A model generated the notes under the pieces. The model ran no database searches. It saw only the letters and a list, made by a program, of their open reading frames with translations, and was not told the origin of the DNA. From assembly GCA_023333565.1 (NCBI GenBank), contig JAJKFH010000927.1, forward strand, positions 558,001-622,000: DNA of 64,000 bases, given 5' to 3'. A program made the position numbers and the translations under genes. Source of the DNA: Puffinus mauretanicus. Taxonomy: Eukaryota > Chordata > Aves > Procellariiformes > Procellariidae. Shown in pieces: positions 1-11,900 of this stretch. The first letter of the stretch is position 1. Each line of letters opens with the position of its first letter.

Positions 1-3000
1 TGCAATCTACAGACAGATTTCAGTGCAAGAATCAGCAAAAATCTCTTCTGCTTGAAAAAAAAAGCCAGTCAGGAGAGAGACAAAGTCTGATTTAGAAGCG
101 GGGAGGGGAACCAATCCACAGAGAAAAGAGACAACAGTTTTGGCCAACACACCACGGTCTCCATTAAATAAAACAACCTGTCATTTGCATTCACTTGGCA
201 AGTGACTAGATCTGAACTTGGCTGCACACTGATGATCCACCATTACTTTCCAGGGAGGAGGTTGAAATATTCTTATTCCTATTCATTAGGCCAAAGTAAT
301 TCTCTTAATGCCACCGAACCAGCCATGGACAAGATCCTGCACATAATGTCATTGGCAGTGTTGCTAAATAAAATCCCTCTGCAAGCAGCCGGGGGAATCA
401 ATACTCAGGGTAATTTGTCCTTCCAAGTTTTCCTCCCACGCACCTTATTTGTGGCGCCAGTCTGCTCCAGCTCCATCTACCTCAGCCGTGCACGGGGCAA
501 GGAGGGTCCTGGGGCCGGGTAGGTGTCCCGGTGCAGTGCTCTACCTCTGCTACCCTCCTCCATTTGGGAGCCAGCTCCCGGCCCCGTGGGCAGCGCCTGT
601 GTACAGCCCCGGCACGTCGCTGCGGGGCGGGCAGGCTTTGCTGCAGGACCGATTAGGAGTTCAAAGAGAGGGATGAGGTGCTCTCCCCTGGCTCCGTGGA
701 GTATGAAGGGCTGATTTTATAACACATAGCAAAAAAGAATCACGGCTTTTTCCAGTAATTGGAAATACAGCAAAGCCTTCATTAAATTATTATCCAGAAA
801 TTCAGCTTCTGTTAGGCGAGCCTGCCACACCACGGCAAACACGTCAGGCCATCAGCTAGCACAGGGCCCAGGGACAACCCGGCCCTCACACATTAGTTGG
901 AGTAAATCTTTATTGCTTCCTGAGCCCTTGCTTTGGACCACATTAAACATCAATATCGCAGCACTCAACGTCGCCCAATATGATATCAAATCATTAGCGG
1001 AGGGTTAATCATTACAAAAAGAGGAGGTCTCGGCTGACAATTCACTCATTTCCTACATGAAAGCACTATTATTACCACAGCAGCAAAAGATTCGGGCTTG
1101 GCTGCACCGTTTGCTACCCGAATGCGTCACCGCGACCCGTAGGTTCATTACAGCAGTGGGGTGGAGGGAGGAGGTGAGCCCGTCTGTCCGCGGCCAGAAG
1201 AAGGGGCATGCCCAGAGGCCAGGCAGGCTCCATCCAAATCTCCATCCCTCCCAGCCAGCACGGGAGCCAGCTCGGTGGTGGGACAGAGCTGCCAAAACCA
1301 AGAGCCGCACTTATTGCCTCCCCGGGGATTAGCCCTGAAACAGGGTGCCAGTCGCAGCCGCCGCCGTCCCGCAGTGCAGCAAGCCAGGCGCCCTGCAGAC
1401 TCGGGGAGGTCTGCGCGGCAGGGAGGGTCCCTTTAGTGTTCTGGCCTGTCATAAAAATATATATTACCAAGTTCAAATCCTTGTGTTTCTTTTCTGCTGG
1501 CATAATAACTTTGAAATATATTATTGCCGAGAGACTTGCCTCTCTCTGCCAACAACTCCCCGGAGAGAAGCACTAGCAGAAGAAAAAAAACTTTTTACAG
1601 CTTCTTCATAAAAGGAGTCAGCAATCCACTGGACCTAATCAACTTTTCCTAGAGATGACGGGGACAGAGCCTCAGCTGCAGTAAACTGGTGTAATCTCAT
1701 TGGTATGCCATTGAGGTGGTTTTTTTTTTACACCAGCGGACAATTTGGCCCACTAATTCAGGAGCAATGCACAGGAGACAGCTCCAGATGTGCTCTGTAT
1801 CTTTGCTGTTCTCTTCCACTGAGGCAAAAATTTGTGTTGCTTCCTCCTCTGCCAGCTGTGCTAGGAAAGGGTGGAGGACCAATATTGCAGCCTAGGAAGA
1901 ACTAATAGAAAAAGAGAAGCATTTAAGTAAAACCACTCACTAACACTATAGATCTCCTTACTGAGTCGGCCTGCCAATGTACCAGCGCAGCTGGATGGTG
2001 TGCATAAAGAGAACCCGCAGCTGATTTAGGATAACAGCCTAAATCAGGTGGCTTTTAGGCTGCTCTTTTCACTTAGCCGCAGAACACCAGTGCCAGAAAT
2101 TTCAGTGAGAGCCACATTAGCGGCTGGTCTTTCCACCGCCAGGAGCTGTGCCGTCTGCAGGAGAAGACTTCCATTTCAGAAAGCACCTCACGGCCTCTGA
2201 GCTAATTTTCCCTGATCCCAGAGATAAAGGCAGCCACAGATGTGGTTACAACTTTGATTATTTTTTTTTAAATCATCTGAGAAAGCATCTTGCCAGAGAA
2301 CAGTTGGAAATGATAGTCCTAAGTAGAGGCAGCTCAGCTGGCAGTCTTCAAAATAAGGCCATTGTATTAGGTATTTAAACTGGAAAAGTTAATGGTTTGG
2401 CAACGAGGCAGCAGATCAAAAACTGATGCTGTCCTGGGGTTGCAAGTAGGCAAGGACCAAGGGCATGAGGTGGGGCTGAGCTGGCCCAGCATGCTGCTCA
2501 GCTCTGCAGGACGAGGGGTGACCCGGGCAGGGTGCCCCCGCCACGGGCAGCTCTCACCCCAGCCAGCGGCACCCCTGTGTCAATTTGCCTTGCTGCGCCC
2601 TGCTTCCCTTCACCCCTAACCAGGGACACCAGCACCGCTCTCACCCAGCAGTATGTTCAGACGCAGAGTGGGAGAGCATCCTGGTCAGCGCGTCAGGGAT
2701 CTCGAACCACGCTGCAAAAACAGGATCCCGACGCCATTGCTTCTGGGGTACGTGCTGGCTGCAGCAGCGGCGGGCAGCTGCAGGCACCCAAGGAACCAAG
2801 CGGTGTGGGGCAGTGGTTTGGGGCAGACCACGGGGGACTACTTCTTCCCTTCCTTCAATTCCTAGCGGAGAAATAGAAAGGCAAGTGCAACCAATTTGGC
2901 ATGTATCTATTTACTATGAGCACATACAGAAGACTCACAACAGATCTCCTCCCCCATCTTTGGCAGGCAGCCTACATGTTGGCAAGCAAAAGACGTTATC

Positions 3001-4190
3001 TTAAGGATACACTGCAATACCCTGAGTCATGCTAGAAGTCTGAATCCACCAGGAAGCCTGCTGAAGTCAAGGACCTAGCACTGGGACGCTGCCTTCTTAC
3101 GTATTGCTCGTGGCCACGTTCACCGGGGCGAATCCTCCACACCGCCAGCACTGAGGGGGCTGACAGAAAGCAACACCTCACCTGCCTGTTCCAAAGGGTG
3201 GCAGAGATGAGAGCCCCAGGACTGAGGTGACAAGAGCACGGCTCTACTGAAGCTCTACCCCAGGCGACTGGGCTTTAATTGGCATCTCCAGCTAAACCTC
3301 ACCTTCCTAGGCAGGGCCCATGGGGCAAGCGAGGTTGCCGCGGTGGCTGCCTCGGGGCACCGGGCTGCGGGGAGGTGGCATGAGCCAGGGAACGTGACAG
3401 AGGAGCGAAGGCAGCAGGCAGCGGAGCTAAACTGATTTACATCAGCTGAGGAAGTACCACATGGTTGGGCAACAGAGCATAGCAATTCAAGGAAGGAATA
3501 GCAAATTCAAAGCCCAGCATTAACGCAACGCTCAGCTAAGCAACTCAAGGACTCTGAGGAGAAGAAATTCAAACCGTGCAGCAGCCTTAAATCAGGAGGA
3601 TTTGGCAGCCGAGAGCTTTAGGTTTGTGCCCCCATCAGGCAAATTTGGACTTGGCCAACAGAAACCTGAATATTTCTTAGGGGCAAGAGAGGACTCCTTC
3701 TCCCAAACTGTGAAGTTTTCTGTAAAAGCAGGTATTGGTTCCCACTATTGCAGTGACGGTCACTTTTCAGAGTAGCCAGAGCTCAGCAGAAATAAAGCCA
3801 TACGGCCTCTGCAGATGATGCCATACACCTCAGTAGTCCTCGGCAAACAGCAGAGCCCAGACCACAAAACGTGCTTTCATCAAATTGTGCAGCAGCAAGT
3901 CTTCAGCCATCCCTGGACAGAAAAGTAGCATGGGGAAAATGCTGCACCGCTGAAATCCATTTGAGGGAAAAGGGGGACTCAAGGGGTGCCCTGCTGTCTG
4001 CAATGGCACAGTGGTCCACATCAGAACCATGTTTGGGGGTGAGGTGGACACAAAGTGTACCATGTCATGGTCATCTACAAACTACCAGATGGATTTAGCA
4101 GGTTTGCGGCAGCTGTTAGCTATTGCAAGGAGATGTATAGATCTTAAGGCCAAAGGATCAGATAAAATCATTTAATATGAACTCCTGCGA
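1..4190. other. Intergenic sequence, no gene recognised
   Basis: Mixed-composition DNA downstream of INO80D. Open frames here are short and unlike any family I know. Two patches (about 715-1030 and 1440-1530) are AT-rich with homeodomain-type TAAT cores inside GC-richer flanks and read like noncoding regulatory DNA. A repeat relic is listed separately near 1.7 kb. The remainder holds nothing I can name. Confidence 0.6.
1670..1760 (+). repeat. Ancient interspersed repeat with terminal-type inverted motif
   Basis: CTGGTGTAA at 1686-1694 is the exact reverse complement of TTACACCAG at 1728-1736, and CAATTTGGCCCAC follows. This layout (GGTGTAA, CATTG core, TTACACC, AATTTGGCCC) matches a low-copy repeat type I recall recurring in bird and turtle DNA. 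I cannot name the family. An internal T9 run has expanded. Confidence 0.4.
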
Positions 4191-4194
4191 GACA

Positions 4195-4562
4195 CAGGCC
4201 ACAGAATCACAAGTCCATAATTTCTGTCTGACCCCAGGCATGTCTTTTAGAAAGATCTTCAATCTGAATTTGAAGATATTGAAGGATGGAAACTCTACCA
4301 TCCCCAAGTACATTAGTAGATAACCTTAAGCGTTAACAAGGGAGACGCCCCTTCTTTTGCCTGTCTTCATCTTTCAGGCATTGTATGTTGTTATGCCTTT
4401 GTCCTCCAAATTAAACAGCCCTCTGCTCCCAGAAGTCTCATTCCTAAATAAGTACTTAGAGATGATGATCCAGTCACCTCTTAACCTTTCCTTTGTTATG
4501 CTAAATTAGTTTAAACTTCCTTCATGGCTCCCTCCAGGGAAAGTTTTCCAACCTCTGAACCT
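4195..4562 (-). mobile_element. Ancient CR1 LINE fragment, antisense on the plus strand
   Basis: The plus strand reads AATTTGAAGATATTGAAGGATGG, CCAAATTAAACAGCCCTCTG, AAGTACTTAGAGATGATGATCC, AGTCACCTCTTAACCTTTCC and TTTGTTATGCTAAATTAGTTT. This is the order of the reverse complement of the ORF2 C-terminal region in old CR1 copies from reptiles and birds. It is strongly diverged and truncated at both ends. Confidence 0.7.
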
Positions 4563-5379
4563 TCTTCTTTCCCCGGGCAGCCCGTGGCCGCACTGCCCTG
4601 CCAGAGGAGCCGGCTAATTGAGGAGGAAGTCAAGGCTGATTAAGCAAATCACTCTGGTAGGTAAGGAAATGCGCTCCTGGTCACACCACTGGTGTCCAGA
4701 GGCCTCCACAAAACCTCCTTGTCCCAGCGTGGACGGTCCCTCCATGAGTGTCCTGTCAGTGGCTTCCCTGCCCTCTGCCCCTGCTGCTGCCATTACCCCA
4801 GTCCCATCGCCCTGGCTTTCCAAGCACCGAGGGCATCAGGCAGTGCTGTGTGCAACCGAGTCTGCAAAGCGAGTAATTAACAGCGATAATTAACCTCTTC
4901 GATTACTTCTATGCAGTCCCATCAAAACTCTGGGGTGCTTTTGTTTACTTGCTGTGTGACAGCTGCTTGATGGATTTATATGAAGTAAATTAATAAATAG
5001 GCAGTACCCATGGCAAGAAATAATTGGGAGGACTTAATGTCACTGATTAAATTATCCATTCAAAAAACAAGAGTTCTAGCAAAGCTTTTCTCTTTTCTCC
5101 TACATCCACCCATCAGGAGTTCAATGCCTGCGAGGCCGCCTCTCTGTGCACCTTCACATCTCTCCTTAAAGCTCGTATCTGCCACAGCGCTTCAAAGGCA
5201 GCGGCTGACAGCGAGGGTGACATTTTTCACGCTAACCTTCACCGCTGCGTCACCTCCCCCTGCTGTCCCAGCACCCGTTTTCTGCCCACCCCGTGGTGGC
5301 TGCCAAGGACCCAAACCCCGCACTTCCATTTTTAGCCCCTCAGAGCAGGGATTATCCGAGTTCGGCTGGAGGGTTCAGG
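4563..5379. other. Intergenic, possible regulatory patch
   Basis: No gene recognised. About 4880-5060 is AT-rich with repeated TAAT cores and a TGTGACAGCTG (E-box/TALE-like) block next to CTTGATGGATTTAT. It sits just left of the CpG island. Confidence 0.45.
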
Positions 5380-5965
5380 TCGCAGCCTGACCCTCGCAGG
5401 CCCCTGCCCGCCCTGGCTGGGTCCGGACATGGGGTCAGCCTGGCCACCGCCATCCCCAGCCTCCCGCAGGCGAGTGCCAGCCCGGCAGCACCGGCACGTC
5501 GGCCGGGGCAGCACCCACGCCTGCTCCATCCTCCCCTGCAGGGCCGCACACCGGGCGGGGGGCAGGCGTCGCCCACAGCCCCCTCTCCCCCACGGCTCTG
5601 CCCTCCTCTGGGGGCCGTAGCACGGCCGGGCCACCGGGGAGGTGCGAGCAGCGGCGGGAAGGCCGCGCCGGGCCATCCCTAGCGGCGGCGGGCGGAGGGC
5701 GGAGCGCGGAGCCCGCGGGCCGGTGCGTGAGCCCCGAGCTCCACCTAGCGGGGCCGGGCCCGGCCCTGCGCCCAGCCCGGCGCTCGGAGCGGGCGGGCGG
5801 CGGCCGTCACCCCCTCGCAAAGCGCCGGCGGTGGCAGTGGGACATTTCTGCTGGCAGGATCTGTCAGCCCTCATCCAGATCTCCCCGACACGGCTGTAGA
5901 GCGGGAGCCGCCGCTCGGCTGCCCACAGGGCCCGGATCTGCGACCGGAACCAGGCAGAGAGTTTG
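5380..5965. promoter_or_regulatory. Orphan CpG island
   Basis: GC content is very high and CpG is not depleted: a hand count gives about 30 CpG in 5641-5820. It includes a 14-bp palindrome GGCCGGGCCCGGCC at 5752-5765 and a GTGAGC donor-like site at 5727. It is more than 15 kb from the 3' end of INO80D, and no coding exon is nearby. It could be the promoter of a noncoding RNA, an alternative promoter of the next gene to the left, or a developmental CpG-island enhancer. Long open frames inside it are GC-driven artefacts. Confidence 0.75.
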
Positions 5966-8900
5966 GGGGTTTAAGCTTTAAGATGATCCCGTAAATACAG
6001 GCATGAGAGCCCACACTGCCAAAAAGGGAGCTGCGGGAAGCTCTGTCAGGGGGATTTGTTCGAGCTGCCGATGGACTGTCCCCACACGCCCGGCCAGAGG
6101 AGGAGCAGCCTCTGAAAGACCATCCACAAACACCGCGCTGCCCGCCCGGCACACACGCGCCATGCACACTGCACCCCACGGGGCCTCGCAGGGCAGAGCT
6201 GACATCAGGGCTGGCGTGATAAAGTATGAGGAGACCAACCCGGGTGGCTCCTGTGCCTTGGGCAGAGCAGGCAAATCCCAGGGTCAGAGTTTGGCCAAGG
6301 AATCCAGCGGGGTGAGGAACGCGTCCATCCGAAACCCCGGTTGCTTTAGTGACATAAAGCCGGCACTGATGCCAGCTGCAGCCTTTGTAAATCACTCTCT
6401 GCCTCTCTTCTCCCCAGCTCCTATCTTTCTTTCAAAGATTCCTCACTAAAACACAGATGGAAATGTTCACAGGTTGCTTTCATGAGTTCATAGGCTACTT
6501 CTAATCTGCTGGCTCTGCAAGTATAGTTCCCTGAACTTCTTTAGATTATATTTTCTCTGTAAACGTCAAGAAGGGACACAGACAGATTCAAGGCCCAGGT
6601 GACATTTTCAGACACTGTTTTTCTCTGGAAATTGCAAAGTTTGAGCTTTGCATCCTATTTGCCATGGAGAATTAACATGTCCCTCCCTCCAGAGAGGGAA
6701 CATTAGATATAGTTACTTCTGGCATTACTCCTTGCCCAAGGGCCGCAGTATCTGCTGTTCCTACGGGGTCCTGAGTGTACACTTTGCATCTACCCCAAAG
6801 GGGCGAGTGGAGCTGCTGCTCAAACCTAGTGCTCAGGTGGTGCTCCAAGGCCACGGTCCAGGTGGCCAACAAGGAGGGTGGGTCGGCTCTCCTTCTGGTT
6901 GGGTGTCCTTCCCCTACCGTCTACCAGAGCTTCAAGAAAACAAGGTTCTAACCCAGAACATCACAAGATTTGCCTTAAAAAGTTGAAGAAATCAAAAAAA
7001 GTTAGATTTACTTACCCTGTTTGTTTGAGTCTATGGGGCAAGAGCTTTGGTTTTTCTCTGCAGCCGTGAGACCAGCCACTTTTCTCCTTTCTAAGAGAGA
7101 GCAGAGTTTCTTGCTAAGACTTGAGGGAAAGTCTAGCTGCTGGAAGGGCTGGCAGCCGAGGGGCCCTGCTTCCTGCAGGATGGAGAAGAGATGCAACCAG
7201 CCTCTGTGTTTCTCCAGTTTTGTGCTGACATTTTTATTCTGTGTTACTCCTTATCAGCTCAGGGCCATCATGGCCCACAGGCAGCTGATGACATTTCCAG
7301 TCATCGGTATTTTTCCAGTTGAGCTGAGATTAAGCCAGAATCTTCTCGTAAGGACTTGTACATTAAGACGGCTGAAAGAGCACTAACAGCCTCATCAGCG
7401 ACCCAGACTTTCCCGCGGTCTCGCAGTGCTCCTGCCGCTGCGTGCGGTGTGTTTCAGAGCCGGTGCCACGTGCCGTGCCTGCACCTGGAAAGGGCCCAGG
7501 GAGGGCTGGTGGCCGAGCTAGTAGGGTGCTGCGCCAGCACACAGACTTCAGGCGCTGCGGAGACCTTGGCTGCCTGCTTCCACCTTGTGAATCAACTGAA
7601 CCCAGACATCACCCACCTCCTCCGTGCCAGGAAAGACGGCAGCAAATGTAAATCAGGGTCTGCAAGAGCTTCGTCAACGGTGCTCCCGCCTGCGCCCTGG
7701 CTGCCTGCCGGCCACAGCAGTGTTGGCTTTGACCTTGCTTTATGGAGGCTGGATCATGGATCCCTCCACCTACACATCTGTCCTGGCCTGAGGCTCAACC
7801 CCGTGCCAGCTAGTCACTGCAGTGTCTTGCCTGGCTTTTAAGGGGGCCTGACCCCAGTTACCCTTGTCTTTGTGGTCTGGGGTGTGGATGTAAACGTACA
7901 TTGACCCTCCCTGTGAAAAGCATTGGGCACCTGATTCCTGAACTGCCTTTGAAGCTCCAGGGCAGGAGTCTCATGCAGAGGATACCAAATGGTCCTAGTC
8001 AGTTTTTCTGCACTCAGAACATCACCACTTTAAAGTCTTTTATCTCTGACTTTCCACAGATATGTCAGAAACTTGACACAAACACACCCAGCCCGCAGAC
8101 CTGCAAGATACCGAGGCTTGGGCATCCAAAAGGGTACGGAGAAACACATTTCTCCATGTACTGGAACTGGATTTTGCCTGGTCTGAGCATGGCAGTATGG
8201 AGGAAAGAGCAAGAAGGTTAAGAACTGACAGTCTGTCTTACGGACGCGCCACCCCCGGCCCAGTTCATGCTGAGGACCCCCGTGTGAAGGCCCCCACCCC
8301 GGCACACAGGCAGGGTGGGCTGTGGCTTGGCCAGATACGTGCCCACAGATTCACTGCTAACAAAATAGTGGTGGCATTTCGGAAGGCAGAAAAAATGGCC
8401 TGTGTGTCTTGATAGGTGTCCTTAATAACAAATAATAGTAATAATAATAACGACAACAGTTACAATAATAATAAGAAACAGTAATAAAAGACCTTGCATG
8501 CTGCCAGCTGGACTGAAGTGCCTGTGCAGAGCAGCCCATCAGCTCTCCTCGCTCCGACGGCAGAGGTGCCGCAACATCAAACTGTTCCTTATCTGGAGAG
8601 AGCTGACGAGCGTGGGCTGCTCCCCCTGGTCTCCTCACCCCCAGCAAAATCTTCCAGCAGCAGTGAACAAATCACTCACGTCGTAGGCATTCACCAGGAA
8701 TCAAAGCCCTGGCAAGTTATTATTGCCCTGACGCTCTTCCCAAGAGGAGGCTAATGCTGACCTCTTTATCCCTTCTGTGTTCCCGCTTTCCCCGACATGC
8801 TTTGATTTTTTGCATTTGCAGGTAATTCTGCTCCGTTTGATCACAGCTCGCTCGCTTGTCTAATGATTTCACATCGTCCATCTGTCCTTCAGGGCAGACG

Positions 8901-11900
8901 CCTCCACAGCAGCTTGCTCTGCCCATCCCACCTGCGTGCTCAGCCTGGCGTTTTCTCAGCAATTCAGCTTCAGAAACGCGTTTCTCTATCACCCGGCACA
9001 AGGGCCGGGCCCTGAGGCTGTGAACGCCGGCCTCACACTGCGCTGCCCACGGCCGGACCACAGAGGAGACGGCAGCCTCAGCCCTTTCTGAGATGTGAGA
9101 AAGCCAGGGCAAGAGAAGGAGGGCAGCTGCCATCCCAGGCCAAGCACAGGGCTGCTCTGCTCGCCCCCGGGCATCAAAGCTGCCCCACAGGGACCGGGAA
9201 ACATTGCCAGCCTCAGCTGCAGGAGGAAGCGCAGGCAGCCCTTCAGCCGTACCCCTATGGGATGGAGGGCAGGGGGGCTCGGGGGTCAAGCAGCTGCTCT
9301 AGCAACCATGTTAGAATTAAAATTAGGATTTGTCATGTGTTGCGCTCCATGTGTTCATAAGGCTGAAGAGGCAATGTCGGGACCCTGCGGGTCCCTGCAC
9401 TGAGCCCTGGGGATGGCCGTGTCCCTGGGGCTTCCGGCTCCCGGCGGGGCAGCAGAGAGCCCAGGGGACAGAACGGTGCCGCGAGCCTTTGACTTTCCAG
9501 CCACCCGCAAAGCAACCTGGCAGATGAGGTGCCTAAAACCTTATTTTGGATTCAAAGAACAGCGTTTCCATTTCTCCAGGAAATCCCCGTGGGCCCTCAC
9601 CCCAGCAGCCCCATGGGCAAAAGCTCGGGGCTGCCACAGGCATGGCTGCACCAAGCTGCTGCCTCAGCCAGTGATGAGACCCCCTCCCACCGTCCCGCCG
9701 CTGAAGCTCCCTTCTCCCCGCTCCTCCAGGAAGCGGCTGTTGTCGCTGCCATCTCTGAGGGGTGCGTGGGGCCAGGGAGCGACCTCCACCTGTATTCCCC
9801 CACGTAAGGTCCCACTGGATGGGCTGCGAGGGCGTTGGAGCTGTCTGAGCCCCTCGCCGCCTGGGAGCACCACGAGCCAGCTCTGCCCGCTGCACCAAGC
9901 CCCAGGGCATGGCAGAAAGCCGTGCACGCTGACGGCAAGCACAGCAATGGCATTACCATGTGCTGCCGGGATGAGGGTTTGGAGCTGTTATGTTTGCTGC
10001 ATACAGCGACATCAAAATATGAGCTTTCAAAATGACTTGAGATTAGCTCAGGGAAAACAACAGAGAGAGGAAGAGCGATGCATCCCTGCTCGATTTAACT
10101 GCTTGCACACCATGCATACGCTGCCCTTCTGCAGAGCTGAGGCAATCTAGAGGGCCTGACGGGCTCCAGAAAACTGTGCCCTTGGCTGAGGGCATGTGGG
10201 TCCTCTACATAAGTGGCCAAGGCTGTGCTGATCTCAGCGAGGGCCAGGCGGGTCTCCCAGACCTAAATCTCACCTTCTGCCTGTGGTGCAGGATCTCAGC
10301 TGGACTAGGGTACCCTGGTGCAAGGTCCAAGGTGAGTCTTGGGTCCTCAGCAACAATCAATCAGGTGTGTTGAAGGGAACCGCAGAGAGCCGTTCCCAAA
10401 GCCACTGGAGGACAGAGGAAGAGCAGGAGCTGCTTTTTTTGCAGGGATCACTAACATTGCATGCACAACACTGGACACGCAGAGGAGCCGTCTCCACCGC
10501 GCTGTGCACAGCCACACCAGCGCGCCTACCTGCCAACACAAGCAGGTCTGCAGAGCGATTCCAGCTGTTTACATGCTTAAGATATGCAGATGAACGTGGG
10601 CACAGGCCTCAGATACCAAAATACCTGATTGTACTTGCAAATGAAGCAGCTCAGTATTTAAGTGCATGTAATTTGCAGGTGCCATTAATTTTCCCCACAG
10701 TTTGGTGTCTGGTTTTAACTGCAGGCAAAAGAGTTGTCAACAGGAGAGCACACCTGTGGGTTTGAGGCTGCCTTAAAAGCAGCGACAAAACAGCTATGAA
10801 ACCCAGGACCAAACTCAGGCAAGCTGGTAAAGCCTGCAGAAGAGCCACACCAGCAGGACAGAGCAGCTGGTGCCGCTTGCGGAGCCGGGCAGGCACAGTT
10901 GCCATGTCCCTAAAAGGACCACGAGACCCGCTTACCTGAGAGCCCGTTAATGCTGAAGCTGCCGCTGGCCAGTCTGTCTTCTCTCCTGTAGCAGAGCCCA
11001 GGTGATGAATACCCAACAGGAGCTTTTTCATCACAAAAGAGGAAAAAAACAATCAGCAAGCGGTACGCTCATCTAGCAAAGCTTCTTTCCCATCAGTCTG
11101 TCACGGGAAACTGCCAAAAAATGTTCAGAGTCGAAGATGAGGCAAGGAGAAGCTTAGAGAGGTTCATTACACCTGAAAATGAGATACATGTTCAGAGCAG
11201 CAGTTAGGAAGGGAGTAATGTCAACATGTGTCTGCAGGTCTCCAGCGAATAAATGCATCTTACTCAGTGTTGCCAGCGGAGGGCTGGTTAAAGAAGGGGA
11301 AACTTTGCTATAAAACATGTCATTCTTGGTGGGTTATGGTGAAAGGGAAGAGCCAGGAGCCTTTTACTTCCCGAGAGAGGCTGGAGGGAGCCATGGACTG
11401 CTGTTCTCCAACTTGTCACCTACAGCTGTTTTCAGTTTCCATCTCTGGAAATGCTTGCAAATGGGATTTCTGCAGCAGACAGACGACTGACTGGGTCAGG
11501 ACAGCCCCTAGGAGAGGTGGGGCAGTTTGCAGTCATGACCCCTGTGCAGGTGAAGTGAAGCAGTTTTGGAGAAAAAATGGGCTTACTAAGGTCTAGGATT
11601 CAAATGCAAGATTCCCGTTAAGTATAAATAGTTTGTCGTGTTGGTATAGTGTTTTCTTCTTATGAACTGGTCTGGATTTCCATCTGTGCTGCCTCCTCCC
11701 ACACATGGCATGGAAACTCCTCCCAGTCTCATACTTTCTCTTCAAGATGTCCTCGAAAGATAGGAAGGTGCTATTAGCAGCCTACAGCATCAAGAAGCAT
11801 GTACAGGAGCACAGGACATTTCTGGTTCAGCCATGAGATAACCAGGTGTCTCAGCATGCGGCCACCCTCCCTTTGGACCTGAGCCTCCTAAAACAACGTC

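Noticed and set aside
1471..1480. tRNA B-box-like GTTCAAATCC
   Set aside because: No matching A-box or cloverleaf could be folded around it on the plus strand.
1..4190. Last exons or 3' UTR of NRP2
   Set aside because: NRP2 is the expected neighbour on this side, but no transmembrane or C-terminal neuropilin sequence was found in any frame.
5332..5874. Open frame of 180 codons on the minus strand in the CpG island
   Set aside because: High GC content suppresses stop codons in all frames here; the composition is Ala/Gly/Arg/Pro-rich with no known motif.
9413..10150. Open frame of 245 codons on the plus strand
   Set aside because: It lies in a GC-rich patch, has no recognisable domain, a random-looking Pro/Ser/Arg composition and competing open frames on both strands; no splice or family support.
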